Positions 17,200-27,236 are shown, numbered from the stretch's first letter. The stretch is 64,000 nt of DNA from Faecalimonas sp. (GCA_029264305.1 JARICA010000020.1:1-64000); one strand, 5' to 3'. The notes: generated by a model from the sequence alone, not told the origin. Numbers and translations: made by a program.

Positions 17200-17976
17200 A
17201 TGAACGATTTGGAACTTTACAGAGAGCAAATAACATTGTGTGATGAAAAAATAATCGAAGATTTAACAGAAAGAAATAACATTTTTGAAAAAATGTTAGA
17301 ATATAAGGAAGAGCATGGTATGCTAATTTTACAGCCAATGCAAAGAGAAAAACGTTTGAAAAGATTAGAAGAAAAATTAGAAGGAAATCCATATAAAGAA
17401 GAAATTTTAGATGTGTTTCAACGTATTGCGTGGAATGGCAAACGAGTTCAGGGGAAAAAATTATTTCCACAAAATCTTATTTTAATAGGTTTTATGGGGA
17501 CGGGAAAAACAACATTAGCGAACTATTTAGGTGAACGATTTGCTATGGATGTAGTGGAAATGGATGCTGAGATTGAAACACAATTAGGGATGTCTATTGA
17601 AAAAATATTTTCTGAATATGGAGAAGATTATTTTCGTCAATTAGAAACAGAACTTCTTGAACAATTACAAGTCAAAGAACATGTTGTAATCTCGTGTGGA
17701 GGAGGAGTTGTTCTTCGAGAAGAAAATATTGAAAAGTTAAAAAAGCAGGGAAAAGTAGTTCTTCTTACAGCCTCTCCAGAAGAAATTTTAGATAGGATTA
17801 GAGAAGATAAGGGGCGTCCATTGTTAGAGGGAAAGAAAAATACAGAATGGATTAGTCAAATGTTAGAAGAACGCGAAGAGAAATATAAAAAGACTGCAGA
17901 TGTTATAGTGAATACAGATAAGAAAACAATACTTCAAATTTGTGAAGAGATGATTCGAAAATTAGAAGAAATATAA
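17200..17976 (+). CDS. Chorismate mutase-like / shikimate kinase fusion
   Basis: 258 residues, longer than a shikimate kinase (about 170). Residues 1-85 resemble an AroQ-type chorismate mutase helix bundle (LELYREQITLCDEKIIEDLTER..., Leu/Glu-rich). The rest is shikimate kinase: Walker A GFMGTGKTT (about 96-104), the shikimate-binding Asp in EMDAEIE, CGGGVVLREEN and the adenine/lid segment REDKGRPLLEGK. It would act at two steps of the aromatic amino-acid pathway. RBS AGAGGAAGG. Confidence 0.88.
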   Translation: MNDLELYREQITLCDEKIIEDLTERNNIFEKMLEYKEEHGMLILQPMQREKRLKRLEEKLEGNPYKEEILDVFQRIAWNGKRVQGKKLFPQNLILIGFMGTGKTTLANYLGERFAMDVVEMDAEIETQLGMSIEKIFSEYGEDYFRQLETELLEQLQVKEHVVISCGGGVVLREENIEKLKKQGKVVLLTASPEEILDRIREDKGRPLLEGKKNTEWISQMLEEREEKYKKTADVIVNTDKKTILQICEEMIRKLEEI

Positions 17977-17984
17977 AATGTTGA

Positions 17985-18010
17985 AACACCTGCGATTGCA
18001 GGTGTTTTTT
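17985..18010 (+). terminator. Rho-independent terminator
   Basis: AACACCTGC and GCAGGTGTT flank a four-base loop and run into six T. Confidence 0.85.
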
Positions 18011-18033
18011 GTATAAATAATAGGAGGAAAAAA

Positions 18034-18603
18034 ATGAAAAAGATAATTTTAGCATCGGCTTCTCCAAGAAGAAAAGAAATTTTGGAGCAGATAGGAATGC
18101 AGTTTGAAATTTTAGTTAGTGATTGTGAGGAAAATTACGAGAGTGATAAACCAGAAGAGATTGTAAAAGAGTTGTCGCTTTTAAAGGCGAATCATGTATC
18201 TGAACTGGTGGAGAAAAAGGATGTCATTGTGCTAGGTGCGGATACAATTGTTGCTCATGAAGAAAAAGTATTGGGAAAACCTAAAAATAGAACAGAGGCT
18301 TTTGAAATGATTCAGAGTATACAAGGGAAAATGCATAAAGTTTATACAGGGGTGGCCATTTTATGTTATGATGAGAATGGTTATAAGAAAACAATAAATA
18401 ATGCAGTGGAAACAAAAGTATTTGTCTATCCAATGAGTGAAAAGGAAATAAACAATTATTTAGATACAGGAGAATATGTGGATAAGGCTGGAGCATATGC
18501 GATTCAAGGGAAATTTGCACCATTTATAGAAAAAATCGAAGGAGATTATTATAATGTAGTGGGATTACCAGTTTCCTATATTTACCAGTCAATAAAATTC
18601 TAG
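18034..18603 (+). CDS. maf: Maf-family nucleotide pyrophosphatase
   Basis: 189 residues, standard length. Hydrolyses non-canonical nucleoside triphosphates, probably dTTP/UTP or modified pyrimidines. Seen: ILASASPRRKEIL at the N-terminus, the catalytic GADTIVAHEEKVLGKP segment (about 68-83) and GAYAIQGKFAPFIEKIEGDYYNVVGLP near the C-terminus, as in the family. RBS AGGAGG. The HAD-family gene follows after 17 bp. Confidence 0.93.
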   Translation: MKKIILASASPRRKEILEQIGMQFEILVSDCEENYESDKPEEIVKELSLLKANHVSELVEKKDVIVLGADTIVAHEEKVLGKPKNRTEAFEMIQSIQGKMHKVYTGVAILCYDENGYKKTINNAVETKVFVYPMSEKEINNYLDTGEYVDKAGAYAIQGKFAPFIEKIEGDYYNVVGLPVSYIYQSIKF

Positions 18604-18620
18604 AGAAAGAGGGTGGATGT

Positions 18621-19280
18621 ATGATAAAAGCATTATTATTTGATATGGACGGATTGATTTTTGACTCTGAAAAAGTAGTGCAACGTTCTTGGAATATGGC
18701 AGGAAATACTCTTGGATATGGTGATATAGGTAATCATATTTATAATACCCTTGGAATGAATGCAAAAAGTAGAGGAGAATATTTTAAGGAGGTATTTGGG
18801 GAAGAATTTCCAAATAATCAGTTTAGAGATTTGGCGAGGGAAAATTTTTATACTATTGTAGAACAAGAAGGTTTAGCAGTTAAACCAGGGGCAAGAGAAT
18901 TGATTCGTTATGCGAAACAAGTAGGACAACGTACGGCCGTTGTTAGTTCGTCGAGAAGACCATATGTCGAAGAGATGTTTAAAAAAGCTGGACTGTACGA
19001 ATATTTCGATACATTTATTTGTGGAGATATGGTGAAAAAATCTAAGCCAGATCCAGAAATTTATGAAAAAGCCTGCAAACAATTAGGAGTAAAACCGGAG
19101 TGTTGTGTTGCTTTTGAAGATGCACCAGCAGGTGTAGAATCTGCAGCTGCAGCCGGAGTGTATGTGATTATGGTTCCAGATTTAGTTCAACCAGATCAAA
19201 GTATACGTAATAAAACATGGATGGTTATAGATACATTAGATGAGGCAATTGATATATTAAGAAGAGAAGCTAGAGAGTAA
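18621..19280 (+). CDS. HAD-superfamily hydrolase (beta-phosphoglucomutase/phosphatase type)
   Basis: 219 residues. HAD motif I is FDMDGLIFDSE (nucleophile Asp and acid Asp), motif II VVSSS, motif III SKPDPEIYEKA and motif IV FEDAPAGVESA. The helical cap lies at about 16-85. Either a sugar-phosphate phosphatase or a phosphoglucomutase; substrate undetermined. Probably cotranscribed with maf. Confidence 0.88.
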   Translation: MIKALLFDMDGLIFDSEKVVQRSWNMAGNTLGYGDIGNHIYNTLGMNAKSRGEYFKEVFGEEFPNNQFRDLARENFYTIVEQEGLAVKPGARELIRYAKQVGQRTAVVSSSRRPYVEEMFKKAGLYEYFDTFICGDMVKKSKPDPEIYEKACKQLGVKPECCVAFEDAPAGVESAAAAGVYVIMVPDLVQPDQSIRNKTWMVIDTLDEAIDILRREARE

Positions 19281-19319
19281 AAAAGAGGAGAAACTTTTGG
19301 ATGGTTTCTCCTCTTTTTT
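19281..19319. terminator. Bidirectional terminator
   Basis: AAAAGAGGAGAAAC pairs with GTTTCTCCTCTTTT. A/T runs on both sides serve the convergent HAD and dehydrogenase-like genes. Confidence 0.88.
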
Positions 19320-19321
19320 GC

Positions 19322-20221
19322 TTATTGCTTAAGATATTGTTCCATATTATCAAGAACTTTTTGATTTAATCTTTCTACAGCTTGTTTTGTCATTCCAGCA
19401 GATTGCTTTGCACAGTGAACATTTGGTTGTGAAAGGAAATGGTCATTTCCAATTGCCATGAGAGTATCACAATAATAATGATTCTCAGGATGAGAAAGCC
19501 ATTTTTCCATTGCATCCACATCGAAAGAAGGGCTAAGTGCTGTGTTGAAAATAATTTTGTGATTGCCTAGAATTTTTAGCTCTTCTTCGTGAAGAAGAGT
19601 AATGTTTTTACTTAAACAGCAACAAATGACATCACATTCTTTAAGAAGAGCGTGTAAATCATTGTAACGAATTCCTTTTTTTTCTATAGTATCTTTTCTT
19701 GTGCGGCTATAATAGGAAACGTGTGAACCAAAGAATTGAAGCGCATTCGCTACAATTTGTCCAGTTGTCCCCATACCAAGAACGCCAACTTTTAAATTTG
19801 TTAATTCTGCTGGTTCGTCAAAGAAGGGGTTTTTTCCGTGAAATCCATGTAATATTTCTACCAATTCTCCAATGACATATTCAGCAACACCATTATCACC
19901 GTAATCACGAATACCTGTTACAGTAATATTGTGTTCTCGCGCATAGCGAATATCTACACTTGCGCTCTCTTCTGAATAAAGACTGCAACACATACCGATA
20001 TATTCTAGATTTGGACAAGCAGATAAAATTTCTGCTGTGATAAAAGTGGTATAACTAACTAAAAGGCAGTCAGCATCTCCGATACGATTGATGATTTCTT
20101 CTGTGGAAGATGGGATGTCATCAAATAAAACAAGTTGTTCACAGTGTGTGCGTAATTTCTCTTTCCCAAATGGGAGCATATTAATAGGCTCAATTGCCAC
20201 AATTTTATTGAATTTTTTCAT
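19322..20221 (-). CDS. D-2-hydroxyacid dehydrogenase-like protein with missing catalytic residues
   Basis: 299 residues. The NAD-binding Rossmann motif GVLGMGTTGQIVANAL (about 144-159) and the domain order match the D-isomer 2-hydroxyacid dehydrogenases. However, where the family has the substrate-binding Arg (NxARG) this protein reads NTALSPSFD. Where the catalytic His occurs (TPHxAG) it reads VHCAKQSAG. The fold is clear; ordinary dehydrogenase activity is doubtful. It lies 3 bp after the methyltransferase gene on the minus strand, so the two form one transcription unit. Confidence 0.78.
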   Translation of the reverse strand: MKKFNKIVAIEPINMLPFGKEKLRTHCEQLVLFDDIPSSTEEIINRIGDADCLLVSYTTFITAEILSACPNLEYIGMCCSLYSEESASVDIRYAREHNITVTGIRDYGDNGVAEYVIGELVEILHGFHGKNPFFDEPAELTNLKVGVLGMGTTGQIVANALQFFGSHVSYYSRTRKDTIEKKGIRYNDLHALLKECDVICCCLSKNITLLHEEELKILGNHKIIFNTALSPSFDVDAMEKWLSHPENHYYCDTLMAIGNDHFLSQPNVHCAKQSAGMTKQAVERLNQKVLDNMEQYLKQ

Positions 20222-20224
20222 TTT

Positions 20225-21085
20225 TTAATTCCTTTCCCAACGACCAGATGCACCACATGGAAGGACGAGTCCGTTACTTGAAACAGGAAGTCCGATTTCT
20301 TGTGCTTCTACAAAGCCATTAAATTTTTTTAATTCAGTTGCAAGCATATAAGTAAGTACAGAAGGTGCAAGTCCTGTTGTATACGAGTTGATTAAGAAGA
20401 AAAGAGGATCATCGGATAAAATCTGTGTACAGAGTTTAATTAACGGATGAATAGCGTCTTCAATTTTCCAAATTTCTCCTTTAGGGCCTCTTCCATAAGA
20501 AGGCGGATCCATGATAATCGCATCATAGTGATTTCCTCTTCGAATTTCTCTTTCAACAAACTTGACACAGTCGTCTACAAGCCAGCGAATAGGAGCATCT
20601 TTCAATCCTGAAGAAACAGCATTTTCTTTTGCCCAGGCAACCATACCTTTCGAAGCATCTACATGGGTAACGTTTGCACCTGCACTTGCTGCTGCAAGTG
20701 TAGCACCACCCGTGTAAGCAAATAAGTTTAATACTTTAATAGGGCGTCCGGCATTTCTAATTTTCTCTGAGAACCAATCCCAGTTTGTGGCTTGTTCAGG
20801 GAAAAGGCCAGTATGTTTAAAACTGAATGGTTTTAGGTTAAATGTCAAATCTTTATAATGGATTTGCCATTGTTCAGGTAAATCAAAAAATTCCCATTCA
20901 CCGCCTCCTTTTTTACTACGATGGTAATGCCCATTCATTTTTCGCCAGCCCTTATTTATCTTAGGGGTGTCCCATATCACTTGTGGGTCAGGTCTAACGA
21001 GGAGATAATTTCCCCAACGTTCTAGTTTTTCTCCATTAGAGGAGTCTATTACTTCATAATCTTTCCAACCATCTGCTATCCACAT
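20225..21085 (-). CDS. Class I SAM-dependent methyltransferase, RlmI/RlmK-like
   Basis: 286 residues. The SAM-binding motif I is VLNLFAYTGGATLAAASAGA, followed by HVDASKGMVAWAKENA. The DPPSYGRG motif matches RNA methyltransferases of the RlmI/RlmK (COG1092) kind, which methylate 23S rRNA. There is no N-terminal PUA domain; the first 90 residues are family-specific. The ATG at 21085 is preferred over one ten codons upstream because AAAGGA precedes it. Confidence 0.85.
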   Translation of the reverse strand: MWIADGWKDYEVIDSSNGEKLERWGNYLLVRPDPQVIWDTPKINKGWRKMNGHYHRSKKGGGEWEFFDLPEQWQIHYKDLTFNLKPFSFKHTGLFPEQATNWDWFSEKIRNAGRPIKVLNLFAYTGGATLAAASAGANVTHVDASKGMVAWAKENAVSSGLKDAPIRWLVDDCVKFVEREIRRGNHYDAIIMDPPSYGRGPKGEIWKIEDAIHPLIKLCTQILSDDPLFFLINSYTTGLAPSVLTYMLATELKKFNGFVEAQEIGLPVSSNGLVLPCGASGRWERN

Positions 21086-21169
21086 AATATTAAAATCCTT
21101 TCGTAACAATTTCATTTCATATGCAACTATTATAGCAAGAATTAAAGGGGAAGTATAGATATTTTTAGG

Positions 21170-21198
21170 TTTACCTTTTTAGAGGGGAGTGATAAAAT
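21170..21198 (+). promoter_or_regulatory. Promoter of the selenium operon
   Basis: TTTACC, 17-bp spacer, TAAAAT, about 43 bp before yedF. It would drive yedF-selD-selA-selB-lysR. Confidence 0.55.
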
Positions 21199-21240
21199 AC
21201 TTTTATCAGTGTAGAAGGAAAAAGAAGAGGTGATAGAAGA

Positions 21241-21843
21241 ATGATTAAATTAAATGCAATGGGAGATGCTTGTCCTATACCAGTAATCAAAACAAAAAAA
21301 GTTATGCAGGAAGTGACTGGGCCAGAAGTAATAGAAGTGTCTGTTGATAATGAGATTGCAGTGCAGAATGTAACGAAAATGGCTTCGTCCTTAGGTGGAG
21401 TAATTAGTTCAGAGAAAGTAACGGAACAGGAATATAAAGTGACAATTGAAATGAATGGCGCATTAAAAGAAGAAGTAAACCAAGCTGACTTCGATGAAAT
21501 AAAAGAAGAGAATATGGTTATTGTTGTTTCTTCAGACCGCATGGGAAGTGGGAACGATGAATTAGGGAAAGTCCTTATTAAGGGATTTATTTTTGCGGTG
21601 ACACAACTCGATACACTTCCAAAGACGATGTTGTTTTATAATGGAGGGGCTACACTTACAGCAGCAGGTTCGGATTGCCTTGAAGATTTAAAATATCTTG
21701 AAGAGCAAGGAGTAGAAATTTTAACTTGTGGAACTTGTTTGAATTATTATAATTTGACAGAACAATTAGAAGTTGGTTCTGTGACAAATATGTATACAAT
21801 TGTAGAGAAGATGACAACAGCAACAAAAATTGTACAACCATAA
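21241..21843 (+). CDS. yedF: YedF-type selenium metabolism protein
   Basis: 200 residues. The N-terminal TusA/SirA domain (about 1-72) has the sulfur-carrier signature ACPIPVIKTKKV (written here DACPIPVIKTKK). The C-terminal DsrE-like domain (about 88-195) contains VVSSDRMGSGNDELGK and a CGTCLNYYNL cysteine pair. YedF-like proteins occur with selD in selenium-using bacteria and are thought to carry selenium or sulfur. RBS AGAGGTGA. First gene of the operon, 24 bp before selD. Confidence 0.9.
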   Translation: MIKLNAMGDACPIPVIKTKKVMQEVTGPEVIEVSVDNEIAVQNVTKMASSLGGVISSEKVTEQEYKVTIEMNGALKEEVNQADFDEIKEENMVIVVSSDRMGSGNDELGKVLIKGFIFAVTQLDTLPKTMLFYNGGATLTAAGSDCLEDLKYLEEQGVEILTCGTCLNYYNLTEQLEVGSVTNMYTIVEKMTTATKIVQP

Positions 21844-21867
21844 CAATAAAGGGAAGGGAGAAGATAG

Positions 21868-22908
21868 ATGAATTCGAATATGAAATTAACACAGATGACA
21901 AAGACGGCAGGGTGAGCAGCTAAAATAGGTCCAGAGACCCTTGCTCAAGTTTTGAGTAAGTTACCTAAATTTCAAGATGATAATTTGTTGGTAGGAATTG
22001 AAACTTCAGATGATGCTGCTATTTACAAGGTAACAGATGACATTGCTCTTATTCAGACAGTCGATTTCTTCACCCCAATAGTAGATGATCCCTATATGTT
22101 TGGACAAATTGCAGCAGCCAATTCATTAAGTGATGTATATGCGATGGGAGGAGAACCTAAAATTGCATTAAATATTGTGGGATTTCCAAATTGTCTTGAT
22201 CCATCAATACTTGGAGAAATATTAGCAGGTGGTGCTGATAAGGTAAAGGAAGCTGGGGCAATTTTAGTCGGCGGACATTCTGTCCAAGACGATGAACCTA
22301 AATATGGCTTATGTGTATCTGGGTTTGTACATCCTGATAAAATTTTTAAAAATTATGGCTGTAAGCCAGGGGATGTTCTTATTTTAACAAAACAAATTGG
22401 AAACGGAATCATTAATACGGCAATAAAAGCAGAGATGGCTTCAGAGAAGGCGATTAAAGAAGTTACTATTGCAATGGCGTCTTTAAATAAAAAGGCAAAA
22501 GAGGTTGTAGAAACCCATCATGTAAATGCATGTACAGATATTACAGGATTCGGACTTTTAGGACATTGTGTTGAAATGGCTGTAGCAAGCGATGTAACAT
22601 TTGAAATACATGTTAAAGACATTGCTTATTTTGAAGATGCTATTTCTTATGCAAAAATGGGACTTGTACCAGCTGGAGCTTATAAGAATAGAGGATATTC
22701 AGGAGAGCAGGTTGATTTGTCACAAGTAGAAGAACATTATGTAGATTTATTATATGATCCACAGACATCAGGGGGCCTCTTGCTTAGCGTTCCTCCAGAA
22801 GAAGTGGAAAGTATTATGAAAGAATTTGAAGAAAAGAAAATGGATACAAAAGTATCAATTATCGGAAAGGTAGTAGAAAAAGACGAAAAACTGATACGTC
22901 TTTGTTAG
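21868..22908 (+). CDS. selD: Selenide, water dikinase (selenophosphate synthetase), selenoprotein
   Basis: 346 residues including selenocysteine at position 16, encoded by the in-frame UGA at 21913-21915. The Sec lies where other SelD proteins carry the active-site Cys/Sec (TKTAGU-AAKIGPETL), and the frame runs without break into the Gly-rich kinase body. It makes selenophosphate from selenide and ATP. Seen: ETSDDAAIYK (metal/ATP), TVDFFTPIVDDPYMFGQIAAANSLSDVYAMGG (shown in part), and GGHSVQDDEPKYGL. A hairpin with GGTC/GACC just after UGA is a plausible SECIS. RBS GAAGGGAG. Standard gene callers would start the gene late, after the UGA. Confidence 0.95.
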
Positions 22909-22920
22909 CAGGAAGGAACA

Positions 22921-24333
22921 ATGAACAAAAATCTTTTATATCGCAATATACCTAAAGTGGATATCCTTTTAGAAGAGAAAAAGATACAGGAATTAATTAA
23001 TATTTATGGAAGAGAGATGGTTGTAGAAACCATTCGTGAAGAATTGGATTTACTCCGAGAATATATTAAAGAATGCGAAGAAGAAGAAAGTGCTTTGGCT
23101 CGTATAAACACTCTTATAGAAAATATAGAAAAACATATTATTCAAATAAACACGCCAGATATAAAAAGTGTAATTAACGGTACAGGAACAATTTTACATA
23201 CAAATTTAGGACGAGCACCAATTGGTTTGAAACATATGCAGTATATAGCAGAAATTGCAACAGGATATTCTAATTTGGAATATAATTTAGAAGAAGGAAG
23301 ACGTGGAGAAAGATATTCGCATTTTGAACAACTACTTTGTAAGATTACAGGTGCAGAAGCTGCGATGGCAGTAAATAATAATGCAGCTGCAGTAATGCTT
23401 ATTTTAAGTACATTGGGAAAAGGAAAAGAAATTGTCGTATCAAGAGGCGAATTAGTAGAAATCGGAGGAAAGTTTCGTGTCCCAGATGTAATGGAGCAAA
23501 GTGGGGCAGTTCTTGTAGAAGTAGGGACAACGAATAAAACACATTTTTCTGACTACGAGAAAGCCATTACAGAGGAAACAGGCGCTTTACTGAAGGTACA
23601 CACAAGTAATTATCGAATTGTAGGTTTTACAGAGACGGTTCCAATAGAGGAACTTGTTCCACTTGGTAAGCAATATCATCTTCCAATTATAGAGGATTTG
23701 GGAAGTGGAGTACTCATTGATTTAAGTAAATACGGATTGGCATATGAGCCAACAGTGCAGGATTCAATTCGTCATGGTGCTGATGTTGTGTGTTTTAGCG
23801 GGGATAAGTTACTAGGGGGAGCACAAGCGGGAATTATTGTCGGAAAGAAAGAATACATTGATCGGATGAAGAAAAATCAGATGACAAGAGCTCTTCGTAT
23901 AGATAAATTTACAGCAACTACTTTGGATGTGATTTTACATGAATATCTTTCCGAAGAAAAGGCTATTAAGAATATTCCTGCGTTACATATGATTACAGAA
24001 TCATTGGAAGAGGTAACGAAAAGGGCGAAATCTTTACAGAGAATGTTGCGGAAAATGAATTTGGATGCGGAAATTGCATTGGAAAAATGTGAATCACAGA
24101 TAGGTGGAGGATCTCTTCCACTTGAACGGATTGCAAGTATGGCGGTTACAATAAAACCACTTCATATTACAACAGCAGAACTAGAAGAAAGAATGCGCCA
24201 TTTACCAATTCCAATTATTCCACGCACAATGAACGATAAAATTGTACTAGATGTTCGTACAATTGAACAAAGATTTTTCAAGACAATTGCGAAACAATTA
24301 AAAGAATCGAATATTTTTGAAGAAAAAGCCTAA
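22921..24333 (+). CDS. selA: L-seryl-tRNA(Sec) selenium transferase
   Basis: 470 residues, standard length. A PLP enzyme converting Ser-tRNA-Sec to Sec-tRNA-Sec using selenophosphate from SelD. The PLP Lys lies in CFSGDKLLGGAQAGI (about 295). NLGRAPIG and the RGELVEIGGKFRVPD segment are family signatures. The N-terminal domain (about 1-75) binds the tRNA. Twelve bases after selD. Confidence 0.96.
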   Translation: MNKNLLYRNIPKVDILLEEKKIQELINIYGREMVVETIREELDLLREYIKECEEEESALARINTLIENIEKHIIQINTPDIKSVINGTGTILHTNLGRAPIGLKHMQYIAEIATGYSNLEYNLEEGRRGERYSHFEQLLCKITGAEAAMAVNNNAAAVMLILSTLGKGKEIVVSRGELVEIGGKFRVPDVMEQSGAVLVEVGTTNKTHFSDYEKAITEETGALLKVHTSNYRIVGFTETVPIEELVPLGKQYHLPIIEDLGSGVLIDLSKYGLAYEPTVQDSIRHGADVVCFSGDKLLGGAQAGIIVGKKEYIDRMKKNQMTRALRIDKFTATTLDVILHEYLSEEKAIKNIPALHMITESLEEVTKRAKSLQRMLRKMNLDAEIALEKCESQIGGGSLPLERIASMAVTIKPLHITTAELEERMRHLPIPIIPRTMNDKIVLDVRTIEQRFFKTIAKQLKESNIFEEKA

Positions 24334-24362
24334 TAGAAGGCGATAAGAAAGGCTAAACGGAT

Positions 24363-26276
24363 ATGAAAAATATCATTATTGGAACAGCGGGGCATATAGA
24401 TCATGGGAAAACAACGTTGATAAAGGCTCTGACGGGAAGAAACACAGATCGTTGGGAAGAAGAACAAAGAAGAGGAATTACCATTGATTTGGGATTTACT
24501 TATTTTGATTTGAAAAGTGGAGATAGAGTTGGGATTATTGATGTCCCAGGACATGAGAAGTTCATCAATAACATGGTAGCAGGTGTTGTTGGAATGGACT
24601 TAGTTATGCTTGTAGTGGCCGCAGATGAAGGGATTATGCCACAAACAAGAGAACACATGGATATTTTAGGTGAATTAGGCATTGAAAAAAGCATACTTGT
24701 ATTGAATAAGTGTGATTTGGTGGATGAAGAATGGCTTGAACTTGTGGAGGAAGAAATTCAGGAAGAATTACAAGGAACTTTTCTTGAAAAAGCACCAGTT
24801 GTAAAAGTTTCAGCGGCAACAGGTCAGGGAATTCCAGAATTAATTGAAACAATAGAACGATTAACTTCGGATGAAGTTGTGGAGAAAGATATATATACGA
24901 TTCCTCGACTTCCAGTGGATCGTGTATTTTCGATATCGGGATTTGGGACGATTATTACGGGGACGCTTCTTGCAGGAACAATATGTAAGGAAGATACTTT
25001 ACAGATGTATCCAATAGGAAAAGAATGTAAAATTAGAAGTATTCAAGTACATGGAGAAAATGTAGATAAGTGTTATGCGGGACAGCGTGTGGCAATCAAT
25101 ATTTCTAATATGAAAAAGAATGAGATACATAGAGGTTGTGTTCTTGCGCCACCGAATAATATGAAAAATACAATGCTGTTGGATGTGAAAATGAATATAT
25201 TACCATCTTCTATGCGTATTTTAACAAATCACACAAGATTGCATTTATTTACAGGGACAAGTGAAATTTTATGTCGAGCAGTATTGCTTGATAAAGAGGA
25301 GATTGGTCCAGGAGAAAGTGGATATGTACAACTTAGACTAGAGGAAGAAATTGCCCTTAGAAGAGGGGATAAATTTATTGTTCGTTTTTATTCACCTATG
25401 GAAACCATTGGTGGAGGTGTTGTTATTGAACCAAACCCGACGAAGAAAAAACGTTTCCAAGAAGATGTGATCGAAGAGTTAAGACGAAAAGAATCTGGTT
25501 CTACAGAAGATATTATCGAAATGCATATTCGAAATAGTAAAGATGAGATGCTTACTGTAGGAGAATTGGCAAAAATGACAGCACTATCTTTGGATGAAGT
25601 GAAAAAAGATGTGGAAACTTTGCAAGCCAAGGGAATTATTAAAGTTTTTCATATGAAAAAAGATAGTTATACTTGGCACAAAGAAAATGATCAAGCGTTG
25701 CAAAATCAAATGATAAAAACATTACAAGAATATCATGCGATACATTTGTATCGTTATGGGATGCAAAAAGCAGAAATCCATATGACTTTTCTTAAAAAAG
25801 TGAAGCCAAATGTATTTGATTTATATTTAGAAAGTCTTGTGGCGGAAGGTGTGATGAAAAGAAAAAATGAGTTTTTGAGCCTTCCACAGCATGAAATTGC
25901 GAAAGATTATGTATATCAGCAAGTGGAAGAAAAACTGTTAGATACATTTGAAAAAGCAAAGCTCGATTTTCCAAAAGTTTCCGAAGTGGATTTTGGCACG
26001 GTACCATTTGATGTGGTGGAAGATATTCTTTTACTTCTTGTGGAAGAAAAAAAGATTATTAAATTAGGAGAAGAATTGTATACGCTTACGACTTACATAG
26101 AACATTCAAAAGAGATTATCTGTTCGTTGCTTAAAGAAAAAAATTTAATCACGATGGCAGAAATTAGAGATGCTTTGGAAACAAGCAGAAAAAATGCTAA
26201 ATTAATTGTAGAATATATGGACAGTATAAAAATAACAAAGCGAAATGGAACAGAAAGTGAAAGGGTAGCATACTAA
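24363..26276 (+). CDS. selB: Selenocysteine-specific elongation factor
   Basis: 637 residues. The EF-Tu-like GTPase has G1 [13 protein letters not shown]2 [11 protein letters not shown]3 DVPGHEKF and G4 NKCD. Two beta-barrel domains follow to about 340, then C-terminal winged-helix repeats (about 380-635) that bind the SECIS hairpin downstream of UGA codons. It delivers Sec-tRNA-Sec at the UGAs of selD, grdA, grdB and prdB in this window. Its stop overlaps the lysR start by one base. Confidence 0.96.
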   Translation: MKNIIIGTAGHIDHGKTTLIKALTGRNTDRWEEEQRRGITIDLGFTYFDLKSGDRVGIIDVPGHEKFINNMVAGVVGMDLVMLVVAADEGIMPQTREHMDILGELGIEKSILVLNKCDLVDEEWLELVEEEIQEELQGTFLEKAPVVKVSAATGQGIPELIETIERLTSDEVVEKDIYTIPRLPVDRVFSISGFGTIITGTLLAGTICKEDTLQMYPIGKECKIRSIQVHGENVDKCYAGQRVAINISNMKKNEIHRGCVLAPPNNMKNTMLLDVKMNILPSSMRILTNHTRLHLFTGTSEILCRAVLLDKEEIGPGESGYVQLRLEEEIALRRGDKFIVRFYSPMETIGGGVVIEPNPTKKKRFQEDVIEELRRKESGSTEDIIEMHIRNSKDEMLTVGELAKMTALSLDEVKKDVETLQAKGIIKVFHMKKDSYTWHKENDQALQNQMIKTLQEYHAIHLYRYGMQKAEIHMTFLKKVKPNVFDLYLESLVAEGVMKRKNEFLSLPQHEIAKDYVYQQVEEKLLDTFEKAKLDFPKVSEVDFGTVPFDVVEDILLLLVEEKKIIKLGEELYTLTTYIEHSKEIICSLLKEKNLITMAEIRDALETSRKNAKLIVEYMDSIKITKRNGTESERVAY

Positions 26277-27175
26277 TGAATTTAAAACAATTGGAGGCAT
26301 TTGTATATGTTGCGGAAAAGCAAAGTTTTTCTAAAGCGGCTAAAGAGTTGTATTTAACTCAACCAACAGTTAGTGCACATATATCTTCTCTAGAAAAAGA
26401 ATTGAATGCACGTTTATTTGTTAGAAACACAAAAGAAGTAAAACTTTCTGTTGAAGGAAAAAAACTTTATGAATGTGCAAAAAAAATGGTGTGCATAGAA
26501 AAAGAAATTGAAGATATATTTTTCTGTGAAGAAAAAAGAAAAAATTGTATTACAATATCTGCTTCCACCATACCTGCCCAGTATTTGCTTCCGAAAATAA
26601 TTGCTAAATTTAATGATAAATATCCAAAAGAACAGTTTGAAATAAGAGAAACAGATAGTACTCATGTTGTGGAAGAAGTTATTAATCGAAAAACAGACAT
26701 AGGATTTACAGGAACTATATTAGATAAAAAACAATGTAGATATTTACCATTTTATGAAGATGAATTAATTGTAATCACACCAAATAAAGAACATTTTAGA
26801 ACTTTAAAAAATGCTGGTAATTATGCTGAATGGATTCAAGAAGAACCGATTATTATGAGAGAAGAAGGTTCTGGAACAAGAAAAGAAGCAGAAAAGCAAT
26901 TGAAAAAAAGAGGAATTCATGTAGGAGAATTGAATATCGTTGCTAGTATTGAAAACCAAGAAACGATTAAATGTTTAGTCGAAAACGGAATGGGGATATC
27001 GATTATTTCTAAATTAGCAGCCAAAAGAGAAATAGAATCTGGAAAACTTTTAGGATTTCCTTTAACCAAAGGAGAAAATATTAGAAATATTTATGTAGTA
27101 TATAACAAGGATATTAAATTATCCCATGTGATAGAAAAATTTATAAAAATGGTTAAAGAAATATATAGTAATTAA
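26276..27175 (+). CDS. LysR-family regulator, selenium-associated
   Basis: 299 residues. The N-terminal winged helix (about 1-62: LKQLEAFVYVAEKQSFSKAAKELYLTQP, shown in part) and the effector-binding periplasmic-like domain (about 90-295) are typical LysR. Its overlap with selB (ATG shares the last base of TAA) places it firmly in the selenium operon, so it probably tunes selenium supply or sulfur/selenium balance. The effector is unknown. A LysR group linked to selenium genes is known. Confidence 0.9.
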   Translation: MNLKQLEAFVYVAEKQSFSKAAKELYLTQPTVSAHISSLEKELNARLFVRNTKEVKLSVEGKKLYECAKKMVCIEKEIEDIFFCEEKRKNCITISASTIPAQYLLPKIIAKFNDKYPKEQFEIRETDSTHVVEEVINRKTDIGFTGTILDKKQCRYLPFYEDELIVITPNKEHFRTLKNAGNYAEWIQEEPIIMREEGSGTRKEAEKQLKKRGIHVGELNIVASIENQETIKCLVENGMGISIISKLAAKREIESGKLLGFPLTKGENIRNIYVVYNKDIKLSHVIEKFIKMVKEIYSN

Positions 27176-27178
27176 AAC

Positions 27179-27224
27179 AAAGCAGTGTGCTTATAGAAAA
27201 AAACTATAAGTATACTGCTTTTAT
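27179..27224 (+). terminator. Rho-independent terminator of selenium operon
   Basis: AAAGCAGTGTGCTTATAG pairs imperfectly with CTATAAGTATACTGCTTT, followed by TATTAT. Confidence 0.75.
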
Positions 27225-27236
27225 TATAGTTTTCGA

